A model generated the notes under the pieces. That model did no database searches and was not told the DNA's origin. It worked only from the letters and a program-made list of their open reading frames with translations. From Rhodobacter sp. (GTDB lineage: Bacteria > Pseudomonadota > Alphaproteobacteria > Rhodobacterales > Rhodobacteraceae), in contig JAIXVS010000316.1 in assembly GCA_027482795.1 (NCBI GenBank), forward strand, positions 1 through 12,472: a stretch of DNA of 12,472 bases. The letters are read 5' to 3'. Positions 1-7,292 of the stretch are shown piece by piece. Numbering within the stretch: position 1 is the first letter of the stretch; each line of letters opens with the position of its first letter. The position numbers and the translations under genes are program-made.

Positions 1-1569
1 AAAGCCACGATTTATTCGCTGGACATGGGCGCGCTTTTGGCAGGCACCCGCTATCGCGGCGATTTTGAAGAACGGCTAAAGGCCGTGATGAAAGAAATGG
101 AAGATCATCCTGATGCCATTCTTTTCATTGACGAAATTCACACGGTCATCGGCGCTGGGGCCACATCGGGCGGGGCGATGGATGCGTCGAACCTTTTGAA
201 ACCCGCGCTACAGGGCGGCAAGCTGCGCTGCATGGGATCAACCACCTACAAGGAATTCCGCCAGCATTTTGAAAAGGATCGCGCCCTGTCGCGCCGTTTC
301 CAAAAGATCGATGTGAACGAGCCTTCGGTGCCAGATGCCATCAAAATTCTGATGGGCCTGAAATCGGCGTTCGAGGATCACCACGCGCTGAAATACACAA
401 ATGACGCGATCAAGGGCGCGGTGGAATTGGCCGCGCGCTATATCAATGACCGCAAATTGCCTGATAGCGCCATTGACGTGATTGACGAGGCGGGCGCGGC
501 CCAGCATTTGCTGACCGAAAGCAAGCGCCGCCGCACGATTGGGATCAAAGAGATTGAGGCCGTTGTTGCCAAAATCGCCCGTATCCCCGCCAAATCGGTG
601 TCCAAAGATGATGCCGAAACCCTGCGCGATTTGGAAAAAACCCTCAAACGCGTGGTGTTTGGGCAGGACAAAGCTGTTGAAGCGCTGTGCGCGGCGATCA
701 AACTGGCGCGCGCTGGCCTGCGCGAGCCTGAAAAGCCCATCGGCAATTACCTGTTTGCGGGCCCAACTGGCGTGGGCAAAACCGAAGTGGCAAAACAACT
801 CGCCTCCAGCCTGTCTATCGAACTGCTGCGGTTCGATATGTCAGAATATATGGAAAAACATGCGGTTTCGCGCCTGATTGGTGCGCCCCCCGGCTATGTT
901 GGTTTTGACCAAGGCGGGATGCTGACGGATGGTGTGGATCAGCATCCGCATTGCGTGTTGCTGCTGGACGAGATGGAAAAGGCGCATCCAGACGTTTACA
1001 ACATTTTGCTGCAAGTGATGGATCACGGCAAGCTGACCGATCACAACGGGCGCACGGTGGATTTCCGCAATGTGATCTTGATTATGACCTCGAACGCGGG
1101 GGCATCGGAACAGGCGAAAGAGGCGATTGGCTTTGGCCGCGAACGGCGCACGGGCGAGGATACGGCGGCGATTGAACGCACGTTTACGCCCGAATTCCGC
1201 AACCGTCTGGACGCGGTGATTTCCTTTGCGCCCTTGGGCAAATCTGTGATCCATCAGGTGGTCACCAAATTTGTGCTGCAACTGGAAGCCCAGCTTTTGG
1301 ACCGCAACGTGCATATCGACCTGACCGCCGAGGCCGCCGATTGGCTGGGCGATAAGGGCTATGATGATAAAATGGGCGCGCGCCCGCTTGGCCGTGTGAT
1401 CCAAGAATATATCAAAAAGCCGCTGGCCGAAGAATTGCTGTTTGGCAAGCTGACCAAGGGCGGCACGGTGCATGTGGGCGTGAAAGATGGCGAATTGCAT
1501 CTGACCTATGAAGAACCTGCCAAGCCGCGCCTGACGGGGCAGAAACCGCCCTTGCTGACGGCGGAGTGA
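1..1569 (+). CDS. clpA: ATP-dependent Clp protease ATP-binding subunit ClpA (5' end outside window)
   Basis: This is the AAA+ unfoldase that feeds substrates, including N-degron proteins delivered by ClpS, to the ClpP peptidase in the cytoplasm. The frame is open to the left edge. About 522 residues are visible, so roughly the first 250 (N-domain and D1 Walker A) are missing. Visible D1 parts are the Walker B ILFIDEIH (about 118-141) and the EKDRALSRRF arginine-finger segment (about 271-300). D2 is complete: Walker A GPTGVGKT (760-783), pore loop GYVG (892-903), Walker B LLLDE (958-972), sensor 1 TSNAG (1090-1104), arginine finger FRNR (about 1195-1206) and sensor 2 GARPL (1375-1389). An IGF tripeptide at 1126-1134 matches the ClpP-docking loop and separates ClpA from ClpB. 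The stop overlaps the GTG of the next gene. All key residues in view are intact, so the gene looks functional. No clpS is in view; it would lie off the left edge if present. Confidence 0.97.
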   Translation, partial: KATIYSLDMGALLAGTRYRGDFEERLKAVMKEMEDHPDAILFIDEIHTVIGAGATSGGAMDASNLLKPALQGGKLRCMGSTTYKEFRQHFEKDRALSRRFQKIDVNEPSVPDAIKILMGLKSAFEDHHALKYTNDAIKGAVELAARYINDRKLPDSAIDVIDEAGAAQHLLTESKRRRTIGIKEIEAVVAKIARIPAKSVSKDDAETLRDLEKTLKRVVFGQDKAVEALCAAIKLARAGLREPEKPIGNYLFAGPTGVGKTEVAKQLASSLSIELLRFDMSEYMEKHAVSRLIGAPPGYVGFDQGGMLTDGVDQHPHCVLLLDEMEKAHPDVYNILLQVMDHGKLTDHNGRTVDFRNVILIMTSNAGASEQAKEAIGFGRERRTGEDTAAIERTFTPEFRNRLDAVISFAPLGKSVIHQVVTKFVLQLEAQLLDRNVHIDLTAEAADWLGDKGYDDKMGARPLGRVIQEYIKKPLAEELLFGKLTKGGTVHVGVKDGELHLTYEEPAKPRLTGQKPPLLTAE

Positions 1570-2543
1570 CCCTTTTGCGGCTGCACAAAACCTTAACCCG
1601 CGCCGCATTTGGCGCGGGTTTTGCCTTTCCTGTCTGGGCCTTGGATTTGGCCTTGCCAGTGGACTGCGCTTTGGGTGAAACCTGCTATATCCAGCAGTAT
1701 TTTGACCATGACCCCAGCACCGCTTGGGGTGATTTCACCTGCGGCACGCTGGCCTATGATGGGCATGATGGCACGGATTTTGCCGTGCCCACCCGCGCTG
1801 CGATGGAAAGCGGCGTGGCCGTGCTGGCTGCAGCGCCCGGCACTGTGGCGGGAATCCGCGATGGGGTGGAAGATTTTGCGCCAAAGGTGGCGGGCAAAGA
1901 ATGCGGCAATGGCGTGGTGGTTGACCATGGCGGCGGCTGGCAGACGCAGTATTGTCATATGCGCATGGGGTCAGTGCGCGTGGCCGTGGGCGATGCGGTG
2001 GATACGGGCACACCGCTTGGCCTGATCGGGCAATCGGGCATGGCGGAATTTCCGCATATGCATTTGGCCGTGCGCAAAGACGGGGTCGAGGTTGACCCCT
2101 TTGCACCGCGTGCCACCAACATCTGTGATGTGGCCAGCTCCGATACGGCGCGCGATGATCTGTGGCTGCCAGATGTCACCTATCAGGCGGGCGGCATTAT
2201 TGGCGCGGGGTTTGCCACTGCGGTGCCCGAATTCGACGCTATAAAGTCAGGGCTGGATAGCCCCAGCGTGCTGCCCGCAACCAGCCCTGCCTTGGTACTG
2301 TGGGTGTATCTGTTTGGCGCAAAGGCGGGGGACGCGCTGGTGTTTGATATAAGTGGTCCAGAGGGGCGCATTATGGCCGAACGTGTTGCACTAGAGAAAA
2401 ACCAAGCGCTGCTGTTTCGCGCTGTGGGGCGCAAAATGCGCGGCATGGGCTGGCCTGAAGGCGCATATGCAGGCACAGCGCGCCTGATGCGCGGGGCGCA
2501 AGAACTGGGCAGCACGGCGGTGACGCTGACCATCGAACCCTAA
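1566..2543 (+). CDS. Exported M23 (LytM-type) family metallopeptidase
   Basis: Predicted periplasmic peptidoglycan endopeptidase, or amidase activator, of the LytM fold. Residues 1-25 read as a signal peptide: basic start, hydrophobic stretch 13-24, likely cleavage after VWA. The M23 zinc and catalytic set is complete: H67 and D71 in GHDGTD, H131 in YCHM, and the HMH motif at 164-166. This argues for an active enzyme rather than a degenerate EnvC/NlpD-like activator. Six or so cysteines (34, 40, 59, 113, 130, near 187) suggest disulfides, as expected after export. Residues about 200-325 look beta-rich and may be a separate sandwich domain; I do not recognise it. The GTG at 1566 overlaps the clpA stop as GTGA. 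An in-frame TTG at 1575 has GGAG 8 nt upstream and leaves an equally good signal peptide, so it is a serious alternative start. The gene ends 9 bp before the stop of the convergent stator gene. Confidence 0.9.
   Translation: MTLLRLHKTLTRAAFGAGFAFPVWALDLALPVDCALGETCYIQQYFDHDPSTAWGDFTCGTLAYDGHDGTDFAVPTRAAMESGVAVLAAAPGTVAGIRDGVEDFAPKVAGKECGNGVVVDHGGGWQTQYCHMRMGSVRVAVGDAVDTGTPLGLIGQSGMAEFPHMHLAVRKDGVEVDPFAPRATNICDVASSDTARDDLWLPDVTYQAGGIIGAGFATAVPEFDAIKSGLDSPSVLPATSPALVLWVYLFGAKAGDALVFDISGPEGRIMAERVALEKNQALLFRAVGRKMRGMGWPEGAYAGTARLMRGAQELGSTAVTLTIEP
1595..1622 (+). terminator. Terminator-like hairpin just after clpA, inside the M23 signal-peptide codons
   Basis: A perfect 10-bp inverted repeat AACCCGCGCC / GGCGCGGGTT (1595-1604 and 1611-1620) encloses a 6-nt loop GCATTT. 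It is followed by T residues (1619-1622) and then a pyrimidine-rich stretch. A GC-rich stem with a short T run 25 nt past the clpA stop is a normal intrinsic terminator arrangement. It lies within codons 10-19 of the downstream peptidase ORF, so it either ends clpA transcription with some read-through or acts as an attenuator opened by ribosomes translating the peptidase. The T run is short, so termination efficiency cannot be judged by eye. Confidence 0.6.
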
Positions 2544-2559
2544 CCGGATGGATCAGCGT
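2523..2559. terminator. Hairpin spanning both stop codons of convergent genes
   Basis: ACGCTGACCATC (2523-2534) pairs with GATGG (2547-2551) and TCAGCGT (2553-2559), giving a 12-bp stem with one bulged A at 2552 and a 12-nt loop. The structure covers the stop codon of the M23 gene (2541-2543, in the loop) and of the OmpA-like gene (2553-2555, in the stem). Neither strand has a T run after it, so it is not a canonical intrinsic terminator. It could protect both 3' ends or act as a weak bidirectional terminator. That role is inferred; only the pairing is seen. Confidence 0.45.
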
Positions 2560-4106
2560 TCGGTCAGTTTCAACTCGATTCGACGGTTTTGCGCGCGCCC
2601 TTCGGGCGTGGCTTGGTCAGCCACGGGGCGATATTCGCCAAAGCCCGTGGCGGCAAGGCGCGATGGGTCAAAGCCAAGCTGATCTTGCATAAAGCGCACC
2701 ACCGACAAGGCCCGCGCTTGGGACAGCTCCCAATTGTCGCGGATGGGGCCTGTACTGTTTAGGGGCACGTTATCGGTATGGCCATCAACGCGGATGATCC
2801 AATCGATTGTGGGGGGGATTTGGCCCGAGATTTCGTTCAAAATTTCCACCACGCCTGCAATTTGCGCTTGGCCTTCGGGGGCCAAATCGGCAGAGCCTGC
2901 GGTGAACAGAACTTCGGACGAGAAGACGAACCGATCCCCCACCACGCGCACGCCTTCGCGGCCCGCAAGCAGGGTAGATAGCTGGCCAAAGAATTCCGAG
3001 CGGAAGCGCGACAGGTCTTGATTTTCCGCCTCTAACCGCTTGCGCTCGGCCTCTTCCAGTTCGGCGCGGCGCTTTTGCTCGCCAGCCACGCGGGCCAAGG
3101 CGGCGTTTAGCTGGCTGCCCAGCGCCTCGATCTGCACCTTTTTGTCTGCATCCGCCTGCGCCGAAATATCCAGCATCGCCTGCAACTGGCCAAGCTGGCT
3201 GCGCAGGGCGGTGATTTGCTGGTTCAAAAGGGCCAGCTTACGCTCGGCCGCAAGGGCGCGCGATTGCTGTGCCGTAAGGGCCGTTTCGGCGGCGGCCAAC
3301 AGGGCCTTGCGGCGTTCTTCTTCGGTGGGCAGTTTTGCCGCATCTGCGGCTGCGGCGGCCAGCAATGTTAGCGTTTCTTCGGCGCGCTTGCGCTCTTCTT
3401 CCAAGGTTAGCGTCATTGCCGTGATTTCATCATCGGCATTTTGCAGCTTATCGCGCAGGGCTTGCAGGGCGGCGGCATCGGCAAGGCGCGCCGCCTCGCT
3501 GTCATCAACCGCCACCTCGCCCGCTGATGATTTCAGATCATTCAGCAGCGCCTCTAGCGCCTCGCGCCGCGCGGCGGCAAGGCGGGCTTCTTCCTGCGCT
3601 GCGTCCACTTCACTGCGCGCCTGCGCCAAGGCTAAATTCAACGCCTCTTTATCCGAAAGCTGCACTTTCAGCGCGTCCACTTCGGCCAGCGCCGTATCGC
3701 GCTGCGACAGCAACGAAGCAAGCTGCGCCTCGAATGAGGTGATCTTGCCCTGCGCCGCTGCCAGCGCCGCCTCGCGTTCGCCCAAGGTGGTGTTTAGCGT
3801 GGCGATCAGTTCGGACTGCTGGGCATCGCGGGCGCGGGCCGCATCCAAATCGGCGGTCAAGCCTGTGACCTGCACGCCCAAGTCTTCTGCGCGTTTCTTT
3901 TCTAGCCCTAGGGCATTTGCCAAATCGGCCACCTGCGCCGTCAGCGCAGACAGCTCGTTATCTTGGGTGGTGATCGTGTCGCGCAGCACCGATTGCATGA
4001 CGGTGAAGATCGTCAGCACGAACATCAGCACCATCAGCAAAACGGTGACGGCATCCACAAAGCCGGGCCATATCATGGCGCTGTCGCGTTTTGGGCGCAG
4101 TGCCAT
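2553..4106 (-). CDS. MotB/ExbD-like stator subunit with long coiled coil and C-terminal OmpA peptidoglycan-binding domain
   Basis: Predicted inner-membrane protein, 517 residues, with one N-terminal transmembrane helix (about 13-36). D18 in the WPGFVDAVTVLLM segment sits where MotB and ExbD carry the proton-accepting aspartate. Residues about 40-370 are almost uninterrupted heptad-like Ala/Glu/Leu/Arg sequence, probably coiled coil, with likely breaks near 193-203 and at P260. Residues about 385-517 form an OmpA-like domain with GHTDN (442-446) and NRR (507-509), the residues that grip diaminopimelate in this family. Flagellar MotB is only around 300 residues, so the linker is unusually long. 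Translation starts at the ATG at 4106, 3 nt after the stop of the MotA-like gene, with a GGGAAGG ribosome site about 10 nt upstream. No flagellar genes are nearby, so I would not call it motB. Databases may list such proteins as peptidoglycan-binding or OmpA family. Confidence 0.88.
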   Translation of the reverse strand: MALRPKRDSAMIWPGFVDAVTVLLMVLMFVLTIFTVMQSVLRDTITTQDNELSALTAQVADLANALGLEKKRAEDLGVQVTGLTADLDAARARDAQQSELIATLNTTLGEREAALAAAQGKITSFEAQLASLLSQRDTALAEVDALKVQLSDKEALNLALAQARSEVDAAQEEARLAAARREALEALLNDLKSSAGEVAVDDSEAARLADAAALQALRDKLQNADDEITAMTLTLEEERKRAEETLTLLAAAAADAAKLPTEEERRKALLAAAETALTAQQSRALAAERKLALLNQQITALRSQLGQLQAMLDISAQADADKKVQIEALGSQLNAALARVAGEQKRRAELEEAERKRLEAENQDLSRFRSEFFGQLSTLLAGREGVRVVGDRFVFSSEVLFTAGSADLAPEGQAQIAGVVEILNEISGQIPPTIDWIIRVDGHTDNVPLNSTGPIRDNWELSQARALSVVRFMQDQLGFDPSRLAATGFGEYRPVADQATPEGRAQNRRIELKLTER

Positions 4107-4109
4107 GAC

Positions 4110-5141
4110 TTAGGCCTTCCCGCCCGCATCGCGCCCGCGCAGCGCAGCCGTGATCGACGCCGCCAGCGCCGCCGTAGATTCCTGCCGCCCTGCCGACATT
4201 TCTTCCAATATCTTCAAAAGCTGCACGTCGATAGATCGCAGGCGCATCCGCGCCTCGGCATCAAGGCCATTGTCTAGCCCTGCCTCGGCCTTGCCTGCGG
4301 TTTTGGCAAGGCTGTCAACGGCGCGGGTCAGTTTCGTCATGGTTTGGGAAAGTTCGGCAAGCATGGACGCCACGGCAGAGGTATCGCCATCCCCCTCGTT
4401 CGAAGTGCCTGCAATGCCGACATGGGTGATGGTGGATAGCCATTCTTCCAATTCGCGGTAAAAGCGGTTTTGCCCGTGGCCTGCGAACAGTTCCAGCAAA
4501 CCAATCACCAGCGACCCCGCCAGCCCCAAAAGCGAGGAGGAAAACGCCGTTCCCATGCCCCCCAGCTGGCTTTCCAGACCGCCCATCAGTTTGGTAAACA
4601 CATCCAGCCCTGACTCGCCCTCTTGCGGGGTTAGCGCGCGGATCGTGTCCACCACGGCGGGCACAGTGGTGGCCAGCCCGTAAAACGTGCCCAAAAGGCC
4701 AAGAAAAACCAATAGGTTGGTTAGATACCGCGTGATATCGCGCGCCTCATCAATGCGCGATGCGACCGATTCCAAAATGCTGCGCGATGACCCCGCCGAG
4801 ATTTGCATCACTTCCGAACGCCCGCGCAAAAGCTGGGCCAAAGGGGCCAACAATTGGGGTGGGATATCGTCTTGGCTGCCCTCTGCGCCTTGGGCGAAAC
4901 GCTCGATCCAGCGCACCGAACGGCCAAGGGTAAAGACCTGCCAGAAACAGGCAATCACACCAATGGCGAAGACCAGCGCGATGGCCCCGTTCAGCCACAG
5001 GCTGGATTTGGCGAGTTCCAGCACCGTGTCATGGATCAGCCACGCCCCCGCCGCCACAAGGCCAAAGGCAAGCAGCATGAAGGTAATTTGCCGAATGGGC
5101 TGGCTGAAATAAGTGATCTGCTTTTGCGGCGTTGCGGTCAT
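4110..5141 (-). CDS. MotA/TolQ/ExbB-family proton-channel subunit
   Basis: Predicted partner of the OmpA-like protein: an inner-membrane pentamer-forming subunit that would use ion flow to drive movement of the B subunit. Residues about 20-38 and 49-71 are two transmembrane helices, 72-140 a cytoplasmic stretch, and 141-164 and 198-220 the conserved channel helices. The channel helices carry family hallmarks GLLGTFYGL and GTAFSSSLLGLAGS. The C-terminal about 120 residues are cytoplasmic and helical, longer than in ExbB/TolQ. I chose the ATG at 5141 (343 residues) because AAGGGCAG lies just upstream; an in-frame ATG at 5186 has no ribosome site and its extension looks non-coding. The partner gene follows after 3 nt, so the two are co-translated. 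No TolA/TonB/Pal or flagellar genes are in view, so the output of the motor is unknown. Confidence 0.88.
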   Translation of the reverse strand: MTATPQKQITYFSQPIRQITFMLLAFGLVAAGAWLIHDTVLELAKSSLWLNGAIALVFAIGVIACFWQVFTLGRSVRWIERFAQGAEGSQDDIPPQLLAPLAQLLRGRSEVMQISAGSSRSILESVASRIDEARDITRYLTNLLVFLGLLGTFYGLATTVPAVVDTIRALTPQEGESGLDVFTKLMGGLESQLGGMGTAFSSSLLGLAGSLVIGLLELFAGHGQNRFYRELEEWLSTITHVGIAGTSNEGDGDTSAVASMLAELSQTMTKLTRAVDSLAKTAGKAEAGLDNGLDAEARMRLRSIDVQLLKILEEMSAGRQESTAALAASITAALRGRDAGGKA

Positions 5142-5181
5142 AATCTGCCCTTGCCAATGCGCTGTTGGTCTATCTGGGCCA

Positions 5182-5209
5182 AGCATATCAAATCAGCGCG
5201 CCCTGCCAA
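5182..5209 (-). promoter_or_regulatory. Candidate sigma70-type promoter for the stator pair
   Basis: On the - strand TTGGCA (5209-5204) and TATGCT (5187-5182) are separated by 16 nt, matching the -35 and -10 consensus at 5/6 and 4/6 positions. A start near 5175 would give a leader of about 34 nt before the ATG at 5141. It lies in the 97-bp gap after the extensin-like gene, the only gap in the left half of the - strand long enough to hold a promoter. No terminator is obvious in the gap, so read-through from upstream is also possible. Confidence 0.35.
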
Positions 5210-5238
5210 GCGAAACCCGCATCATGCGCCAAAGCCCG

Positions 5239-6354
5239 CTATCGGCAATAGGGCCCGCTGCGATAACTGGCGGTGTCAAAATGCAGATGGTTTTCGTGAT
5301 ACCCGTCTGATCCTGGCCCAAGGGTGGTGCCGAAAATGCCGCAGGCCCCTTGGTGGGCTTTGCGGATTTGTTTGTTGTAGTCGCGCGAAATTGTCCATTC
5401 GGTGCCATCGTCAAAGATAAAGCCAGAAATATCCAGCGCTTTTCCTTTGCCATGTTCAGAAATGCGCGCACCGCGTTTGTTGTTGCGCCCGCGGCAGGCG
5501 TAATGGGCAGCGATGCGCAGTTGCACCACCTCGCGGCCCCCAAAGGCGGGGCGCATGGCGCGGTCGATCCAGTCCTTCAGGGCGATGACGGTGTTGCATT
5601 CCACTGTCACCGCTTGGGTCAGTTTGATGCCCGCCACTTCGGTCACGCGGACGGGGTCTGCCACGCCGCAGCCACTGACGGATGAGGTGATGGGTTTGAT
5701 CTTTTCGCCGCGAATGGCGCGGTCGCCGCAGACCGACCCTTTGCGCGGGGCGCTGGTGCTGGGCGCGGTGGGGGCTGGCGCGGCGCTGGCCAAATCTTCA
5801 CCCGCCGCGCCCTTGGGCAGCTTTGCGCCGGGCGCTGCGCCAAATAGCAGTTGGATTAGGTTGGGTTTGGGCGGGGTGGGGGTATTGCCCTGTGGGGCCT
5901 GTTCGGGTTGCGACGTGGCGGCAGCAACGGCTGCGACCAGTGCTTGCGGGCGCGGCGCGGGAAAGGGGCTGCGCGTGATGCCGCCAGATGAAGCGGTGGT
6001 TTGCGCAGGTGCCCCCGCGCTTGGCGTATCTGTTGGCCGCGCTTTTGGGCGCGGGGTTGCGGCGCTGATCGGGCTGGCCGCAGGCAGGGCAAGGCTGGGC
6101 TGGCTGGCTGCGCCAATAGCTTCGGGGCGCGGCAGGGGTTTGACGCTGGGCGCGGCAACGCTGGCGATGGGGCTGGCGCTTGCAGGCGCGGCAGGGGTGC
6201 TTGGGCGCGGCAAGGGTTTTATCATTGGCGTTGCCGCTTGCGGCAGGGCCGCAGTTGGGCGTGGCAGGGGGCGCTGCGATATGTCTTGCCCTTGCAGGGG
6301 CATCGGGGCGGCTAGGGCCGCGATCAGCAGCCAATGGCGCGCACGCGCGATCAT
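5239..6354 (-). CDS. Extensin-family (extensin-like C-terminal domain) putative M15-type peptidase
   Basis: Predicted exported protein of 371 residues. A signal peptide covers about residues 1-22. Next is a long Pro/Ala/Ser-rich linker (about 25-205) with three copies of PLPRP (near 29, 47 and 73) plus degenerate TPRP and PAPRP copies. The C-terminal domain (about 206-371) matches the bacterial extensin-like family. It has SEHGKGKALDI (299-309) and NHLHFD (355-360), so H301, D308 and H358 are in the zinc-ligand arrangement of M15/VanY-like peptidoglycan peptidases. Six cysteines (209, 229, 253, 287, 338, 370) suggest three disulfides. The ATG at 6354 overlaps the tyrC stop as ATGA; upstream in-frame starts run deep into tyrC and encode no signal peptide. 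Substrate and activity are unproven for this family. The linker may let the domain reach the cell wall. Confidence 0.88.
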   Translation of the reverse strand: MIARARHWLLIAALAAPMPLQGQDISQRPLPRPTAALPQAATPMIKPLPRPSTPAAPASASPIASVAAPSVKPLPRPEAIGAASQPSLALPAASPISAATPRPKARPTDTPSAGAPAQTTASSGGITRSPFPAPRPQALVAAVAAATSQPEQAPQGNTPTPPKPNLIQLLFGAAPGAKLPKGAAGEDLASAAPAPTAPSTSAPRKGSVCGDRAIRGEKIKPITSSVSGCGVADPVRVTEVAGIKLTQAVTVECNTVIALKDWIDRAMRPAFGGREVVQLRIAAHYACRGRNNKRGARISEHGKGKALDISGFIFDDGTEWTISRDYNKQIRKAHQGACGIFGTTLGPGSDGYHENHLHFDTASYRSGPYCR

Positions 6355-7292
6355 GTAGTGCCTTGATCGGGCGCAGGTATTGGCGCGCGGCCAAAATCGG
6401 GGGCGGCTGTATCCTGCCCTGCCTCGATAATGCTGCGGCGGATGGCGCGGGTATGGGTGAAATAATCGTGCAGCATCGGCCCATCGCCCATACGAATGGC
6501 GCGTTGCAGGGCGAAAAGCTCTTCTGTAAAGCGGCCCAGAATATCCAGCACTGCATCTTTGTTCGTCAGGAACACATCGCGCCACATCGTTGGGTCACTG
6601 GCCGCAATGCGGGTAAAGTCGCGAAAGCCCGATGCCGAGTATTGGATGACTTCGCTGTTAGACACCTGTTCCAAATGATCGGCCACGCCAACCATCGTAT
6701 AGGCAATCAAATGGGGGGTGTGGCTGACCACGGCCAGCACCAAATCGTGGCGCTGTGCATCCATCGTGTCAATCTTTGCGCCCATCCCCGCCAGCAAGGA
6801 CGACAGTCGCGCCACCGCCGCCGCATCGCTGCTAACGTCAGGTGTCAGCAGCCACCAGCGGTTTTCAAACAGGCTGGCAAAGCCCGCGCGGGGGCCTGAA
6901 TATTCCGTGCCTGCCAGCGGGTGGCCAGGTATCAGATGCACCCCTGCGGGCATATGCGGGGCAACCGCCGCCACAACGGCGGCCTTGACCGAACCCACAT
7001 CGGTAACAGTCGCCCCTGCCATCAAATGCGGGCCAATTTCGGCGGCAATCGCGCCCATCGCGCCCACGGGCACGGCCAGCACCACCAAATCTGCGCCGCG
7101 CACCGCATCTGCCGCCGTATCCGTCACACGGTCACAGAATAAGTCTAGCGCCGTCGCGCGGGTTTCGGGCGTTTTGGCATAGCCCACAATCTCGCCCGCA
7201 AGGCCATGCGCGCGCATGGCATGGGCCATAGACGATGCAATCAGCCCCAAACCAATCAACGCTACGCGGTTGTAGATTGGGGCTGCGGGCAT
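6351..7292 (-). CDS. tyrC: Prephenate/arogenate dehydrogenase family protein
   Basis: Cytoplasmic NAD(P)-dependent enzyme of tyrosine synthesis, oxidatively decarboxylating prephenate and/or arogenate. The 313 residues begin with a Rossmann dinucleotide loop GLGLIASS (14-21). Family motifs follow: DVGSVK (98-103), GHPLAGTEYSGP (123-134) and SHTPHL (190-195), whose histidines match the substrate-binding and catalytic positions. No regulatory ACT domain follows, and the length fits the plain TyrC type. Which substrate and which cofactor it prefers cannot be told from sequence alone. The ATG at 7292 starts directly after the hisC stop codon with no spacer, and the stop overlaps the ATG of the extensin-like gene, so it is the middle of a translationally coupled trio. 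Confidence 0.94.
   Translation of the reverse strand: MPAAPIYNRVALIGLGLIASSMAHAMRAHGLAGEIVGYAKTPETRATALDLFCDRVTDTAADAVRGADLVVLAVPVGAMGAIAAEIGPHLMAGATVTDVGSVKAAVVAAVAPHMPAGVHLIPGHPLAGTEYSGPRAGFASLFENRWWLLTPDVSSDAAAVARLSSLLAGMGAKIDTMDAQRHDLVLAVVSHTPHLIAYTMVGVADHLEQVSNSEVIQYSASGFRDFTRIAASDPTMWRDVFLTNKDAVLDILGRFTEELFALQRAIRMGDGPMLHDYFTHTRAIRRSIIEAGQDTAAPDFGRAPIPAPDQGTT

Noticed and set aside
841..1608. Long - strand open frame inside clpA
   Set aside because: Antisense to conserved AAA+ D2 motifs; high-GC codon bias creates it.
3040..4113. Long + strand open frame (over 350 codons, Ser/Ala-rich) across the OmpA-like gene
   Set aside because: It is the shadow of the Ala/Glu-rich coiled coil on the other strand. 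The product has no family likeness, and the opposite frame has clear membrane and OmpA motifs.
2553..5141. Zorya-type defence (ZorAB) reading of the stator pair
   Set aside because: No ZorC/ZorD/ZorE effector gene is adjacent and the context is core metabolism. The long extension is in the MotB-like periplasmic part, whereas Zorya has its long tail on the cytoplasmic ZorA side.
5513..6358. Gly/Ala-rich + strand open frame opposite the extensin-like gene
   Set aside because: It mirrors the Pro/Ala-rich linker codons. The - strand frame has a signal peptide and zinc-ligand motifs.
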